A DNA stretch of 64,000 bases from Yoonia sp035117555 (GCF_035117555.1 NZ_JAYKPK010000002.1:1-64000); one strand, 5' to 3'; numbered from the stretch's first letter, positions 20,636 through 29,705 are shown. Numbers and translations: made by a program. Notes: a model not told the origin generated them from the sequence alone.

Positions 20636-20704
20636 CCGCACGACTGACGCGGTTCATGCCGCGTCCTATTTCTTTGTAGGACGCTCATGACACGCTGACG
20701 ACAT

Positions 20705-20779
20705 GGATGATTAGCTCAGCGGTAGAGCACTTCGTTGACATCGAAGGGGTCACTGGTTCGATCCCAGTATCGTCCACCA
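20705..20779 (+). tRNA. tRNA-Val (GAC)
   Basis: A 75-base cloverleaf with acceptor stem GGATGAT/ATCGTCC (one T-G pair), anticodon loop TTGACAT (anticodon GAC), T-arm GGTTCGATCCC and encoded CCA. Confidence 0.96.
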
Positions 20780-20854
20780 TGATTTCACGGGCCATTCCGG
20801 CCTTAATGCAACCCAAGGCGCAATCCGCGCGCCGCGACATGAAGGACACGCACC

Positions 20855-20980
20855 ATGAAGGTCCGTAACTCCCTCCGCTCGCTCAAGCAGCGCCATCGCG
20901 ATTGCCGCGTCGTGCGCCGTAAGGGCCGCGTCTATGTGATCAACAAGACGCAACGCCGGTTCAAAGCCCGTCAGGGCTAA
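20855..20980 (+). CDS. rpmJ: Ribosomal protein L36 (bL36)
   Basis: A 41-codon gene, MKVRNSLRSLKQRHRDCRVV and onward, ending RRFKARQG. It is a basic protein of the type II (C-minus) L36 form: only one Cys remains, so it lacks the zinc-binding CCCH set. bL36 sits in the large ribosomal subunit near the peptidyl-transferase base. The gene stands alone behind tRNA-Val, outside the spc operon, and ends at a clear terminator. Confidence 0.96.
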   Translation: MKVRNSLRSLKQRHRDCRVVRRKGRVYVINKTQRRFKARQG

Positions 20981-21003
20981 GACCTGCGAAAGCAGCAGAT
21001 TGA

Positions 21004-21034
21004 AAAGGTCGCACCTCCGGGCGCGGCCTTTTTT
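21004..21034 (+). terminator. Terminator of rpmJ
   Basis: AAAGGTCGC pairs with GCGGCCTTT (9 bp, one T-G pair) around a 10-base loop and is followed by a run of Ts. Confidence 0.88.
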
Positions 21035-21161
21035 CGTTCCGGATAACCGCCCGAGCAAAATGGTCAGGAATTTCCCATCTCGCCTCTAAGACGACTGGTC
21101 AGGGGTGCGACAATCGGTCTAACCTCGCGCCAGACAAACGACCCTGGCAAAGGATGATGCG

Positions 21162-22361
21162 ATGACCAGAACAACGATCATGAAAACAACAGCGATCTGC
21201 GGCGCTCTGCTTGGCTTTGCCGCGCCCGCGCTGGCGCAGGTCACCTGCGGTGGTGCCGGAACCGGCGGGCAATGGATCGGCGGGGATGAGGCGACATCAG
21301 ACATCGCCACCGCTGATACCTATCGCGAACAGATGGCATTGGTGCTGGGCGGCAATGATTACGTCGCCCTTTTCACGCTGAGCGAGGCGACAGATATCCG
21401 CGTCGAAGCCGCCGGGCGCGGCGCGGGCGATCCGATGATTGACCTGTTGGATGAAGATGGCGGCATCATCCTGTCGGATGATGATTCGGGCGGCAATGCC
21501 GCATCACGTGCCGAAACCAATCTGGAACCGGGCAGCTATTGTCTGGCGATGCGCAGCTATGATGGCGGCCCGATGACCGCCTTCGTGCGGATCGGGCGGC
21601 AGGAACATGACCCGCTGACCGATGGCATCATGGATGATGCAGAACCCGCCGTCACCGGCAGCTGCGCCGATGCCACCCCGATGGGCCCCTTGGGCAGTGA
21701 TGTCAGTGGCAGCGCCGCTGAAACGCCTTATTGGAGCTTCACCCTGGACGAGCCGACCCCGGTCACGATCACGGCGGTCAACGAATCAGCCGATCCGGTG
21801 ATCACGCTTTACGATACCGCTGAAAACTATCTTGGCGAAAACGACGATTACGACGGTTTCAATTCCCGGCTCGACATGGCGACGCCACTGGAGGCCGGGA
21901 CCTATTGCCTGAATGTCCGCGCGCTGTCGGATGATACTTTGCCGATCACCCTGAACGTCAGCCCCTATGACGCCCAGGCCGCGATGCTGGACATCTACGC
22001 CCGTGGCGAAGCCGCCCCACCGCTGGACGGCAGCGTGCCGGTCACCGATCTGGGTCTGATCAACACAAGGCTGCGGCAGGATGTGACCTCCAGCACAGAT
22101 GTGGATTGGTTCACCGTGCAGGTCGATTCCTCCAGCCTCTTGCTGATCGAGGCGATCGGCAACGGCAATGTCGATCCCTGGCTGATCGTCTATGACGATC
22201 TGGGCCGCGAGATTGGTCAGAACGACGATTACGGCGGATCGCTCGACAGCCTGCTCGCCGCACGGGTGCAGCCCGGCGATTACCTGATCGGTGTGCGGCA
22301 ATATGGCGACGGGCAGGGCCTGATCCGGCTGGTCATCGAACGCTTCGTGCCTGCGCAATAA
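21162..22361 (+). CDS. Secreted protein with three PPC-like beta-sandwich repeats
   Basis: A 399-residue protein with a signal peptide ending in APALAQ. The mature part contains three repeats of the bacterial pre-peptidase C-terminal type: each has a segment such as DYVALFTLSEATDIRVEA, then a D-rich loop (DPMIDLLDEDG, DPVITLYDTAE, DPWLIVYDDLG), then LEPGSYCLAMRSYDGG or a variant. These domains bind calcium or polysaccharide or act as secretion spacers. No catalytic domain is present. AAAGGA precedes the chosen ATG. No functional partner is evident. Confidence 0.8.
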   Translation: MTRTTIMKTTAICGALLGFAAPALAQVTCGGAGTGGQWIGGDEATSDIATADTYREQMALVLGGNDYVALFTLSEATDIRVEAAGRGAGDPMIDLLDEDGGIILSDDDSGGNAASRAETNLEPGSYCLAMRSYDGGPMTAFVRIGRQEHDPLTDGIMDDAEPAVTGSCADATPMGPLGSDVSGSAAETPYWSFTLDEPTPVTITAVNESADPVITLYDTAENYLGENDDYDGFNSRLDMATPLEAGTYCLNVRALSDDTLPITLNVSPYDAQAAMLDIYARGEAAPPLDGSVPVTDLGLINTRLRQDVTSSTDVDWFTVQVDSSSLLLIEAIGNGNVDPWLIVYDDLGREIGQNDDYGGSLDSLLAARVQPGDYLIGVRQYGDGQGLIRLVIERFVPAQ

Positions 22362-22485
22362 GTCGGGCACCTGCCGCGATTGGATGGCGCAGTACCCCGC
22401 AGAAAGGCCTTCATTCTGCGGGGTATTGCAACCCGTTTCCAGATCAGTGAAATTTGCCCTAATAGCTTGATAGTAAAGGAGATAT

Positions 22486-22519
22486 CAGGATGTTGCCAAT
22501 TGGCAATTTTCTCATCCTG
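22486..22519. terminator. Long hairpin between convergent genes
   Basis: CAGGATG (22486-22492) and CATCCTG (22513-22519) enclose the perfect 14-base palindrome TTGCCAATTGGCAA (22493-22506). It lies between the convergent PPC-repeat and peptidoglycan-binding genes and may terminate both. A good ribosome site AAAGGAGATATCAGG precedes an ATG at 22490 that opens only 15 codons. Confidence 0.45.
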
Positions 22520-22536
22520 CGTGCTGCCGGACAGCC

Positions 22537-24003
22537 CTAGCGCCCGAAAGCATCCGCCAGCAACCGGGCCAGCGTCGGCTGATCCAGATAGCCGGTCGCT
22601 GGCATGCTGCGCTCTGACTGATATCGCCCGATGGCGCGTCTTGTATCATCGTCAAAGCGGCCATCGACGGACCCCGGATCAAACCCCATCTGCGACAACC
22701 GGCTTTCGATCAGCCGCCCCATCACCGGGTTGATGTTCAGCGCCTCCTCCTGGTTGCGCGCCTGATTATCGTCCACCGTCGGCGTCAGTTCGCGGTTCGC
22801 CTCTTGCGCAAAAATCCCCTCGGGATAGCGGTTCAGATAGGCGCGATAGCCCGCCTGCGTGCCGCGCGCGCCGGTTTCTTCCCAATAGGCGCGGTCAAGC
22901 CGTTCCGCCTCGGCCTGTGCGGCGGCATCGGCCACGTCAATCTCGGCCTGTCGGCGGCTCGCCTGCGCATCGATCCGGTTGATCTGTTCCGCCGTCAGAT
23001 AGGATGTCTGTTCAAAACCATTGATCTGTTGCCAGTTGCGGACAGCCCGGCGCGTGCCTTGCCCGAAAATTCCGTCCACGCCGCGCGTGTCATAGTCAAG
23101 CAAGGTCAGATTGCCCTGAATGACACGGCGCTGGTCGCGGGTCAGGCCCAGCATCGCCTCGGCCTGTTCCGCCAGACGGACCGGATCATTCTCGATCTGG
23201 TCCAGACGGCGGCGCGCCTCGGCTGCATAGGGGCTGCCCGGATGACCCAGCAGAAACACACGATACGCATCGACGGTATTGGCCGCCTGCGCATCCTGCC
23301 AGAATGACAGCGACGGATCATTGGCCTGCGTCGGCTCCACCACGACAGAGCGGTCGGTCTGCATCACCAGAGAACGCGGCTGATAGCCCGCGATCTGCAC
23401 CGCGCGGGTGTTGCGCGCAAATGCCATCACATCGCCGCCCTGCACGGCAATCGCATCGGTCATGATGTTGTCAGCCACATTGGGCGGGCCGGAAAACACG
23501 GTCACGCCTTGCGGAATGTCCAGATCGCCCAAGCCCTGCCGCAGATAGGGATCGATCTGGCTGGTATCGCTGGCATCCAGCCCCAGCACCAGCACCGCAC
23601 GGCCGGGGGCCTGCCCCAGCACGGCCAGCACAGAGTCGATGCTCACCGCATTTTCCAGCGCGAACAGGCCCGCTTCTGCCGGTGCATCCGTTGCCAGCAA
23701 CCATGTCCGCCGCCCATCGGTGACAAAACGGCCCGACAGGCCGACGACCATCCGTTCCGCGCCCCCGGCATCACCGGCCAGCGCATCCAGCAAGCGGCGC
23801 ATATCCTGCCCGCCACCATTTTCCAGCGAACTGACGCGATACCCCGCATCCCGCAGGGCGCTGATGCCCACGACAACATCGGTCCCCCCCGCGACACGGC
23901 GGAACTCCTGATAGCGGTCCACCCCCATCAGCAAGGCCAGATCATCCGCGAAAAGCGGTGACGCCAGAACGGCAAAGACGGCGGAAAGGGTCAGTCGGCG
24001 CAT
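22537..24003 (-). CDS. Periplasmic protein: degenerate caspase-like domain plus two peptidoglycan-binding domains
   Basis: A 488-residue protein with a signal peptide ending in ASPLFA. Residues about 20-205 have the caspase/peptidase C14 outline (LALLMGVDRYQEF; alternating strands), but the catalytic His motif reads GLSGRFV instead of SGHG, and the Cys motif reads LGLDASDT instead of a DACR type, so it should be inactive. Two PG_binding_1 domains follow, one near 285-345 (LDYDTRGVDGIFGQGTRRAV) and one at the C-terminus (MGFDPGSVDGRFDDDTRRAI). Between them is a charged, probably helical linker. It probably anchors to the cell wall as a scaffold; its partner is unknown. Confidence 0.78.
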   Translation of the reverse strand: MRRLTLSAVFAVLASPLFADDLALLMGVDRYQEFRRVAGGTDVVVGISALRDAGYRVSSLENGGGQDMRRLLDALAGDAGGAERMVVGLSGRFVTDGRRTWLLATDAPAEAGLFALENAVSIDSVLAVLGQAPGRAVLVLGLDASDTSQIDPYLRQGLGDLDIPQGVTVFSGPPNVADNIMTDAIAVQGGDVMAFARNTRAVQIAGYQPRSLVMQTDRSVVVEPTQANDPSLSFWQDAQAANTVDAYRVFLLGHPGSPYAAEARRRLDQIENDPVRLAEQAEAMLGLTRDQRRVIQGNLTLLDYDTRGVDGIFGQGTRRAVRNWQQINGFEQTSYLTAEQINRIDAQASRRQAEIDVADAAAQAEAERLDRAYWEETGARGTQAGYRAYLNRYPEGIFAQEANRELTPTVDDNQARNQEEALNINPVMGRLIESRLSQMGFDPGSVDGRFDDDTRRAIGRYQSERSMPATGYLDQPTLARLLADAFGR

Positions 24004-24020
24004 GATGCGATATCCTTCAG

Positions 24021-25220
24021 TCAGGTTTCATAGGTCCGGCGATCCTCGATCACCAGACCGTCGCGCGGCAGGGTGCCGGGGGCGACACAGGTCACTTCGC
24101 CTTTCAGCTTCAGCACATCCACGACGATGACGGCGATGGCCTCCGCCACAAGCCCTTCGCCTTCGACATGGACCTGCATCACATCGGCATCGCCCTGCCG
24201 GTCCGCAATCACCCGCGCACGCAAAGCGCCCGGCACTTTCGCGACCAAAGCGGCGACCTGTTCGGGGCGCACGAACATGCCTTTGATCTTGGTGGTCTGA
24301 TCGGCCCGGCCCATCCAGCCTTTGATACGGATATTGGTCCGGCCACAGGGGCTGGTGCCCGACAACACCGCGCTCAGATCGCCGGTGGCAAAGCGGATCA
24401 GCGGGTAATCCGGGTTCAGCGATGTCACCACGACCTCACCCACCTCACCATCGGCAACAGGATCGCCGGTGCCGGGGGTGACGATTTCGACGATCACGCC
24501 TTCATCGACGATCATGCCTTCGCCCGGCGCGGACTCGAAGGCGATATGCCCCAGATCGGCGGTGGCATAGCATTGCAGACAGGTGATCCCGCGATCTGCA
24601 TAATACTGGCGCAATTGCGGGAAAAGCGCGCCACCCGACACAGCCGCCTTGGTGATCGCCAAGGTCACACCCATCTCATCCGCCTTTTCCAGCAGGACCT
24701 TGAGGTAGTCGGGCGTCCCCGCATAGGCGGTCGTGCCAATATCTACCGCCGCACGAACCTGCAATTCCGTCTGCCCGGTGCCTGCAGGCAAGACTGCCGC
24801 ACCGACAGCCCGCGCCCCGTTTTCAAACATCGTGCCCGCAGGGGTCAGGTGATAGCCAAAACAGTTCTGCACGATATCGCCCGCGCCGATCCCGCAGGCA
24901 TGCAGGAACCGGCCAAAGCGCCACCAATCATGCGATGACCCGCCCGGTTCATAGATCGGGCCGGGCGATTGGAACACATGGGTCAGGTTTGACACATGCA
25001 GCCCGCCAAAGGGTGGCTTGGACTTTTGCCACCCCCCCAGACCGGATTTGCGCAAGACCGGAAACAGCGTCAGATCAGCCAGCGAAGTGATGACCACATC
25101 CGGCAGGCAGGCATCCGGCATCGCGCGGACCAAAGCGATCTGCGCGCGCAACGCATCCAGTTGGGCGGCCTGCCGTGCCGCCGGACTGCGGGTTTCAAGA
25201 TCATCAAAAAACGGGCTCAT
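24021..25220 (-). CDS. PaaK-like acyl/aryl-CoA ligase (AMP-forming)
   Basis: A 399-residue adenylate-forming enzyme of the phenylacetate-CoA ligase family: substrate region with VFQSPGPIYEPGGSSHDWWR, AMP-binding region AVSGGALFPQLRQYYADRG...CYATADLG, then DLSAVL and the C-terminal hinge RIKGWMGRADQTTKIKGMFV. It should activate an organic acid to its CoA thioester. It is the last gene of the liv-type transporter locus. The second of two adjacent ATGs is preferred because AGGAG is 6 bases before it. The substrate is not determined by the sequence. Confidence 0.83.
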   Translation of the reverse strand: MSPFFDDLETRSPAARQAAQLDALRAQIALVRAMPDACLPDVVITSLADLTLFPVLRKSGLGGWQKSKPPFGGLHVSNLTHVFQSPGPIYEPGGSSHDWWRFGRFLHACGIGAGDIVQNCFGYHLTPAGTMFENGARAVGAAVLPAGTGQTELQVRAAVDIGTTAYAGTPDYLKVLLEKADEMGVTLAITKAAVSGGALFPQLRQYYADRGITCLQCYATADLGHIAFESAPGEGMIVDEGVIVEIVTPGTGDPVADGEVGEVVVTSLNPDYPLIRFATGDLSAVLSGTSPCGRTNIRIKGWMGRADQTTKIKGMFVRPEQVAALVAKVPGALRARVIADRQGDADVMQVHVEGEGLVAEAIAVIVVDVLKLKGEVTCVAPGTLPRDGLVIEDRRTYET

Positions 25221-25229
25221 CATCTTCTC

Positions 25230-25261
25230 CTGTTCACATCCATGCAGCGACGTGAACAGGA
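25230..25261 (-). promoter_or_regulatory. Inverted repeat overlapping the PaaK-like gene's ribosome site
   Basis: CCTGTTCAC (25230-25238) and GTGAACAGG (25253-25261) are perfect 9-bp arms with a 14-base spacer. The arm next to the gene runs into its AGGAG site, so the RNA hairpin could hide the start, or the DNA could bind a regulator. The half-site TGAACA recurs in the operator-like palindrome at 33060, upstream of the first gene of the same locus. Confidence 0.45.
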
Positions 25262-25332
25262 ACAGACCTGACCCTGCACGCGCTGCTATTCAATAACGGT
25301 CTATCAAGCGGCGCGCATAACTGTGTGACAAC

Positions 25333-26154
25333 TCACGCCAGCCAGCGTTTGCGCCGCCGGTAACTGCGCACATCGCGGAACGATCTGCGGCCTTCATCCG
25401 ACATGCCCAGATAGAATTCCTTCACATCCGGATTCTCGCGCAGCTCTGCCGCAGGCCCTTCCATCACGACACGGCCACTTTCAAGGATATAACCCTGATG
25501 CGCGAACCGCAGCGCGACATTGGTATTCTGTTCAGCGAGCAGAAAGGCGACACCTTCCTTTTCATTGAGGTTCTTCACAATGGTGAAAATCTCTTCCACC
25601 AGCTGCGGCGCCAGACCCATCGACGGCTCATCCAGCAGGATCGTCTCGGGTCGCGACATCAGCGCGCGACCAATCGCGCACATCTGCTGTTCCCCGCCCG
25701 AGGTATAACCCGCCTGACTTTTGCGCCGTTCTTTCAGACGCGGGAAATAGGTATAGACCATCTCCAGATCCGCTGCGACCGCCGCACCGCCGTCACGGCG
25801 GGTATAGGCACCCGTCAGCAGATTTTCCTCAATCGTCAGATGTTCAAAACAATGGCGACCCTCCATCACCTGCACGACACCTTTTTTGACGAGCGCTTCG
25901 GGCGACAGATGCTGCACCCGTTCACCGCGATAGATGATCGACCCTTTCGTCACCTCGCCGCGTTCGGAATGCAGCAGATTGGAAATCGCTTTCAGCGTCG
26001 TCGTCTTGCCCGCGCCATTGCCCCCCAAAAGCGCGGTGATGCCGCCTTTCGGCACTTTCAGCGACACGCCTTTGAGCACAAGAATGACGTGATTATAGAT
26101 CACTTCGATATTATTGACCTCGAGCAAGGTCTCTGGCTGGGCTGTGTCTTGCAT
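25333..26154 (-). CDS. livF: Branched-chain-type ABC transporter ATP-binding protein (LivF-like)
   Basis: A 273-residue ATPase: Walker A GGNGAGKTT, signature YTSGGEQQMCAIGRAL, Walker B ETILLDEPSMGL, H-loop position replaced by AEQNTN, as is normal in LivF. It is one of two ATPases that power the importer with LivG. The C-terminal tail of about 25 residues is Arg-rich (RRSFRDVRSYRRRKRWLA), longer than usual for the family. Ligand identity must come from the binding protein. Confidence 0.9.
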   Translation of the reverse strand: MQDTAQPETLLEVNNIEVIYNHVILVLKGVSLKVPKGGITALLGGNGAGKTTTLKAISNLLHSERGEVTKGSIIYRGERVQHLSPEALVKKGVVQVMEGRHCFEHLTIEENLLTGAYTRRDGGAAVAADLEMVYTYFPRLKERRKSQAGYTSGGEQQMCAIGRALMSRPETILLDEPSMGLAPQLVEEIFTIVKNLNEKEGVAFLLAEQNTNVALRFAHQGYILESGRVVMEGPAAELRENPDVKEFYLGMSDEGRRSFRDVRSYRRRKRWLA

Positions 26155-26205
26155 CCTAAACCTCCGGGAAATCGGACGGCCCGAAGGCCGCCCGCGTTGG
26201 GTTGG

Positions 26206-27489
26206 TTACAGGCAACCGGGGGTGATCCCGCTTTCCGCGGCAAAGGCAGCGGAATCTTCAGCCACCAAAGGCGCGATGACAGCGGCATCGGGCGAAATGA
26301 ACCCAGTCAGCGGTTCCCAGACACCTGTCGATGCATTCCACTGCTGCACCAGACCCTGACCCGCGCCGCCATGGTTCTGGCAGGTCACGGCAAATTCCGG
26401 CCCGATCCCTTCCATACCCAGTTCGGCCATCCGCGCCTCGGTGATTTCCAGCGCCTCCATGCCGTCACGCACCATCGCCGCCGTCACATCAGCCACACCG
26501 TGGATTTCCTGCGCCTTGGCAATCGCTTCGGCGGCCAGCATCGCCGCATACATGCCGCGCACATAAAGGACCGATCCCAGATGCGACCCGTCACCGGCAG
26601 CATCGCCCGCATCATGCACCAGCGTGCTGATCTCGCTCAGCACCGGATAATCGGCCACCGGGTTCATGTTCAGCGATTTGTAACCATTCGCCGCCATCCC
26701 GGCAGGGGCCACATCATGTTCGGCACCGGCCCACCAATTGCCGATGAAATTCTCCATCGGGAAACCGATATTGGCGGCTTCCTGTACCGCGACCTGATTC
26801 ATCACGCCCCAGCCCCACATGATCACATAATCGGGGCGTTCCCGGCGGATCTGCAACCATTGGGATGTCTGCTCTTGGCCGGGGGGATCAATGGCCAGCT
26901 GCGTCAGGGTAAACCCATGCATCGCCGACAGGTCTTCCAAGGTGCGGATCGGTTCCTTGCCATAAGCGGAATTGTGATAGACCAGCGCGATCTTCTTGCC
27001 ATCCAGCGACCCGCCGTTTTCATCCAGCAGATAATTGATCGCGACCGAAGCCGCATCCCAGTAATTGGCAGGATAGTTGAACACCCAGTTGAACACCTCG
27101 CCATTCACGGCGGATGTCCGGCCATAGCCCATCGTGTGCAGCGGAATGCCATCCGCCGCAGCCTTGGGGATCAGCTGATAGGTGATGCCGGTGGACAAAG
27201 GTTGATAGATCAACGCGCCTTCGCCCTTCGTGGCCTCATAACATTCCACACCGCGTTCGGTATTATAGGCGGTTTCGCATTCGATCACGCGCACCGGCTC
27301 GCCACCGATGCCGCCATCGCGGGCGTTGAGCAGTTTGAAATAATCCTGATAGCCATCCGAAAACGGCGCGCCACCCGCCGCATAGGGGCCGGTGCGATAG
27401 CTCAGATCAGGGATGACCAGATCGGCCAAGGCGGGTGCTGCGGCCATGGTCCCCGCAAGGGCCATCGCAGCCAGTGTCTTCATCTTCAT
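26206..27489 (-). CDS. ABC transporter substrate-binding protein (Leu/Ile/Val-binding family)
   Basis: A 427-residue periplasmic protein with a signal peptide (MKMKTLAAMALAGTMAAAPA, then LA). The mature part has the type I periplasmic-binding fold: DLSYRTGPYAAGGAPFSDGYQDYFKLLN and the characteristic KIALVYHNSAYGKEPI hinge strand. GGAGGAGA precedes the chosen ATG. At 427 residues it is longer than amino-acid-binding members (about 370), in line with the subgroup that sits beside acyl-CoA ligases and probably binds aromatic or other organic acids (inference). Confidence 0.88.
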   Translation of the reverse strand: MKMKTLAAMALAGTMAAAPALADLVIPDLSYRTGPYAAGGAPFSDGYQDYFKLLNARDGGIGGEPVRVIECETAYNTERGVECYEATKGEGALIYQPLSTGITYQLIPKAAADGIPLHTMGYGRTSAVNGEVFNWVFNYPANYWDAASVAINYLLDENGGSLDGKKIALVYHNSAYGKEPIRTLEDLSAMHGFTLTQLAIDPPGQEQTSQWLQIRRERPDYVIMWGWGVMNQVAVQEAANIGFPMENFIGNWWAGAEHDVAPAGMAANGYKSLNMNPVADYPVLSEISTLVHDAGDAAGDGSHLGSVLYVRGMYAAMLAAEAIAKAQEIHGVADVTAAMVRDGMEALEITEARMAELGMEGIGPEFAVTCQNHGGAGQGLVQQWNASTGVWEPLTGFISPDAAVIAPLVAEDSAAFAAESGITPGCL

Positions 27490-27548
27490 CGGTGTCTCCT
27501 CCCAATGGTTAAGATATGATGTGCCGGGGTGTGCCCCGATCCGTGTTT

Positions 27549-28625
27549 TTAATAAGGGAAAGGCCAAAGGCGCAGTTTCTCTTTCGCCAGCCGCCATAAT
27601 TGCGCCAGCCCATGCGGTTCCTTGATCAGAAAAAACATGATCAGCCCGCCCACGATCACCAGTTGCAGATGCGCGACCAGATCGGTGGGCCAGCCCAGCA
27701 CATCGACGCCAACCACCTTCAGCGCGACCGGCAGCAACACCAGAAACGCCGCCCCGGCAAAGCTGCCAAACAGCGACCCCAGCCCGCCGATGATGATCAT
27801 GAACAGCACCAGAAATGATTTCTGGATGCCAAAGGCCTCACCCACCTCGACAGCCCCCAGATAGACGGCAAAGAACAAAGCCCCTGAAATGCCGATAAAG
27901 AACGACGATACCGCAAAGGCGGTCAGCTTGGCCTTGAGAGGATTGACCCCGATAATCTCGGCCGCGATATCCATATCCCGGATCGCCATCCAGGACCGGC
28001 CAATCGTGCCGCGCGTCAGATTGCGGGCGATCAGCGCACAGATGGTCAGGAATACCAGACAGATCATATATTGCGCCCAGGGTGCCGTATTCGGCCCGGT
28101 CACCGCGACCCCTGCGACAAAGCGTTCGGGCGCATTGATCTGGCCAGAGGCGGAATAATTGTAAAACCAGCTGACCTTGTTGAACATCCAGACAAGGAAA
28201 AACTGCGCCGCCAAAGTCGCGACCGCCAGATAGAACCCTTTGATCCGCAGGCTCGGCAGGCCAAAAGCCGCGCCCACCGCCGCCGTGATCCCGCCTGCCA
28301 GAATGATATGGATGACAATCGACACATCCGGAAAAGACGTCATCAGCTTGTAGCAAGCATAGGCGCCCACCGCCATGAACCCGCCGGTGCCAAGGCTGAC
28401 CTGCCCGCAATAGCCGGTCAGAATATTCAACCCGATGGCCGCAATCGCATAGATCAGAAACGGCACCAAGATTGCATTCGCCCAATAGGCATTGACGAAA
28501 AACGGCACCACGCAAAAGGCGACAACCAAAACCACCCAGAACCGCCAGCGATCAAAGGCAATCGGAAAGGTCTGACTATCCGCCTGATAGGACGTCTTGA
28601 AATCGCCCGCCTCACGATAGAGCAT
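27549..28625 (-). CDS. livM: Branched-chain-type ABC transporter permease (LivM-like)
   Basis: A 358-residue membrane protein with about ten helices. The family motif LNILTGYCGQVSLGTGGFMAVGAYA and the cytoplasmic loop IGRSWMAIRDMDIAAEIIGVNPLKAK that docks on the ATPase are clear. AAAGGAGG lies just before the ATG at 28625. It pairs with LivH to form the membrane pore. Its neighbour repeat at 28640 separates it from livH. Confidence 0.92.
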   Translation of the reverse strand: MLYREAGDFKTSYQADSQTFPIAFDRWRFWVVLVVAFCVVPFFVNAYWANAILVPFLIYAIAAIGLNILTGYCGQVSLGTGGFMAVGAYACYKLMTSFPDVSIVIHIILAGGITAAVGAAFGLPSLRIKGFYLAVATLAAQFFLVWMFNKVSWFYNYSASGQINAPERFVAGVAVTGPNTAPWAQYMICLVFLTICALIARNLTRGTIGRSWMAIRDMDIAAEIIGVNPLKAKLTAFAVSSFFIGISGALFFAVYLGAVEVGEAFGIQKSFLVLFMIIIGGLGSLFGSFAGAAFLVLLPVALKVVGVDVLGWPTDLVAHLQLVIVGGLIMFFLIKEPHGLAQLWRLAKEKLRLWPFPY

Positions 28626-28639
28626 GACAGCCTCCTTTC

Positions 28640-28677
28640 GCATCGTCCGAGCCTAAATATCCCCGCCGGAGGCCTAA
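28640..28677 (+). repeat. Dispersed repeat, copy 3
   Basis: Contains GCATCGTCCGAGC then TAAATATCCCCGCCGGAGGC, identical over most of its length to copy 2 at 18341. It fills the gap between livH and livM inside the operon, in the opposite orientation to the genes. Confidence 0.65.
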
Positions 28678-28702
28678 AAGTTCTTTTGAAACGACCGATC
28701 CG

Positions 28703-29701
28703 TCACACACGTTCGATGATCCTTTCGCCAAACAGCCCCTGCGGGCGGAACACCAGAAAGATCAGCGCCAGCATATAGGCGAACCAGTTTTCGGTCGCGC
28801 CCCCCAGAAACGGCGCGCCGATGGTGTACTCAAACAGCTTTTCGCCGACCCCGATGATCATCCCACCAACAATCGCGCCGGGGATCGAGGTGAACCCACC
28901 CAGCATCAGGACCGGCAAAGCCTTCAGCGCGATCAGCGACAGCGAAAACTGCACGCCGGACTTGGCCCCCCACATCACCCCCGCGACCAGCGCCACGATC
29001 CCCGCCAGCGACCAGACCAGCACCCAGATGTAGCTCAGCGATATCCCCACGCTCAGCGCCGCCTGATGGTCATCCGCCACCGCCCGCATCGCGCGGCCCT
29101 GTTTGGTATATTGCGCAAAGGCAACCAGCCCCGCGACCAGCACCAGCGCCACCAGGCTCGCGACCATATCCAGCTTGTCGATGAAGAAACCATAGAAATC
29201 ATCGCCGCCCAGACCGCTGGTCAGGTCCTCGACCCAGAGAGCGCCGCCCTGCGGCAGGCCCAGCGCGATGGTGCGGATGCCCGACCCCCACATCAGATCG
29301 CCGACACCTTCCAGAAAATAGGCCAGCCCGATGGTCGCCATGAACAGGATGATCGGTTCCTGCCCGACCAGATGGCGAAAGACAAAATATTGCACCGCCC
29401 AGGCAAAGCCGATCATCACCAGCACGGTCAGGAAAATCGCCAGCACCGCCGGCACCTGCCAGCCGAAACTATGGATCGAGGTGCCGAAAATTGCGTTAAT
29501 CAGATGCGCAAAAGGCACCTGCCCTTCCATGATCCCGACCAGCGTCAGCGCCGCAAACAGCGCCATCACCCCTTGGGCAAAGTTGAAAATGCCCGAGGCC
29601 TTGAAGATCAGCACGAAGCCCAGCGCCACCAGCGCATAAAGCACCCCGGCCATCAGCCCGTTGATGACGACCTCGATGCCATAAAGAAATTCAGCCGACA
29701 T
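28703..29701 (-). CDS. livH: Branched-chain-type ABC transporter permease (LivH-like)
   Basis: A 332-residue membrane protein of the LivH family: LMAGVLYALVALGFVLIFKASGIFNFAQG at the N-terminus and the ATPase-docking loop QGRAMRAVADDHQAALSVGI. About eight helices. The ribosome site GGAGG, 6 bases before the ATG, lies at the very edge of the tandem-repeat block 29706-30182. Confidence 0.92.
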   Translation of the reverse strand: MSAEFLYGIEVVINGLMAGVLYALVALGFVLIFKASGIFNFAQGVMALFAALTLVGIMEGQVPFAHLINAIFGTSIHSFGWQVPAVLAIFLTVLVMIGFAWAVQYFVFRHLVGQEPIILFMATIGLAYFLEGVGDLMWGSGIRTIALGLPQGGALWVEDLTSGLGGDDFYGFFIDKLDMVASLVALVLVAGLVAFAQYTKQGRAMRAVADDHQAALSVGISLSYIWVLVWSLAGIVALVAGVMWGAKSGVQFSLSLIALKALPVLMLGGFTSIPGAIVGGMIIGVGEKLFEYTIGAPFLGGATENWFAYMLALIFLVFRPQGLFGERIIERV

Positions 29702-29705
29702 AAGC

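Noticed and set aside
25498..27519. A 673-codon plus-strand frame over livF and the binding-protein gene
   Set aside because: Antisense of two well-supported genes with no motif of its own.
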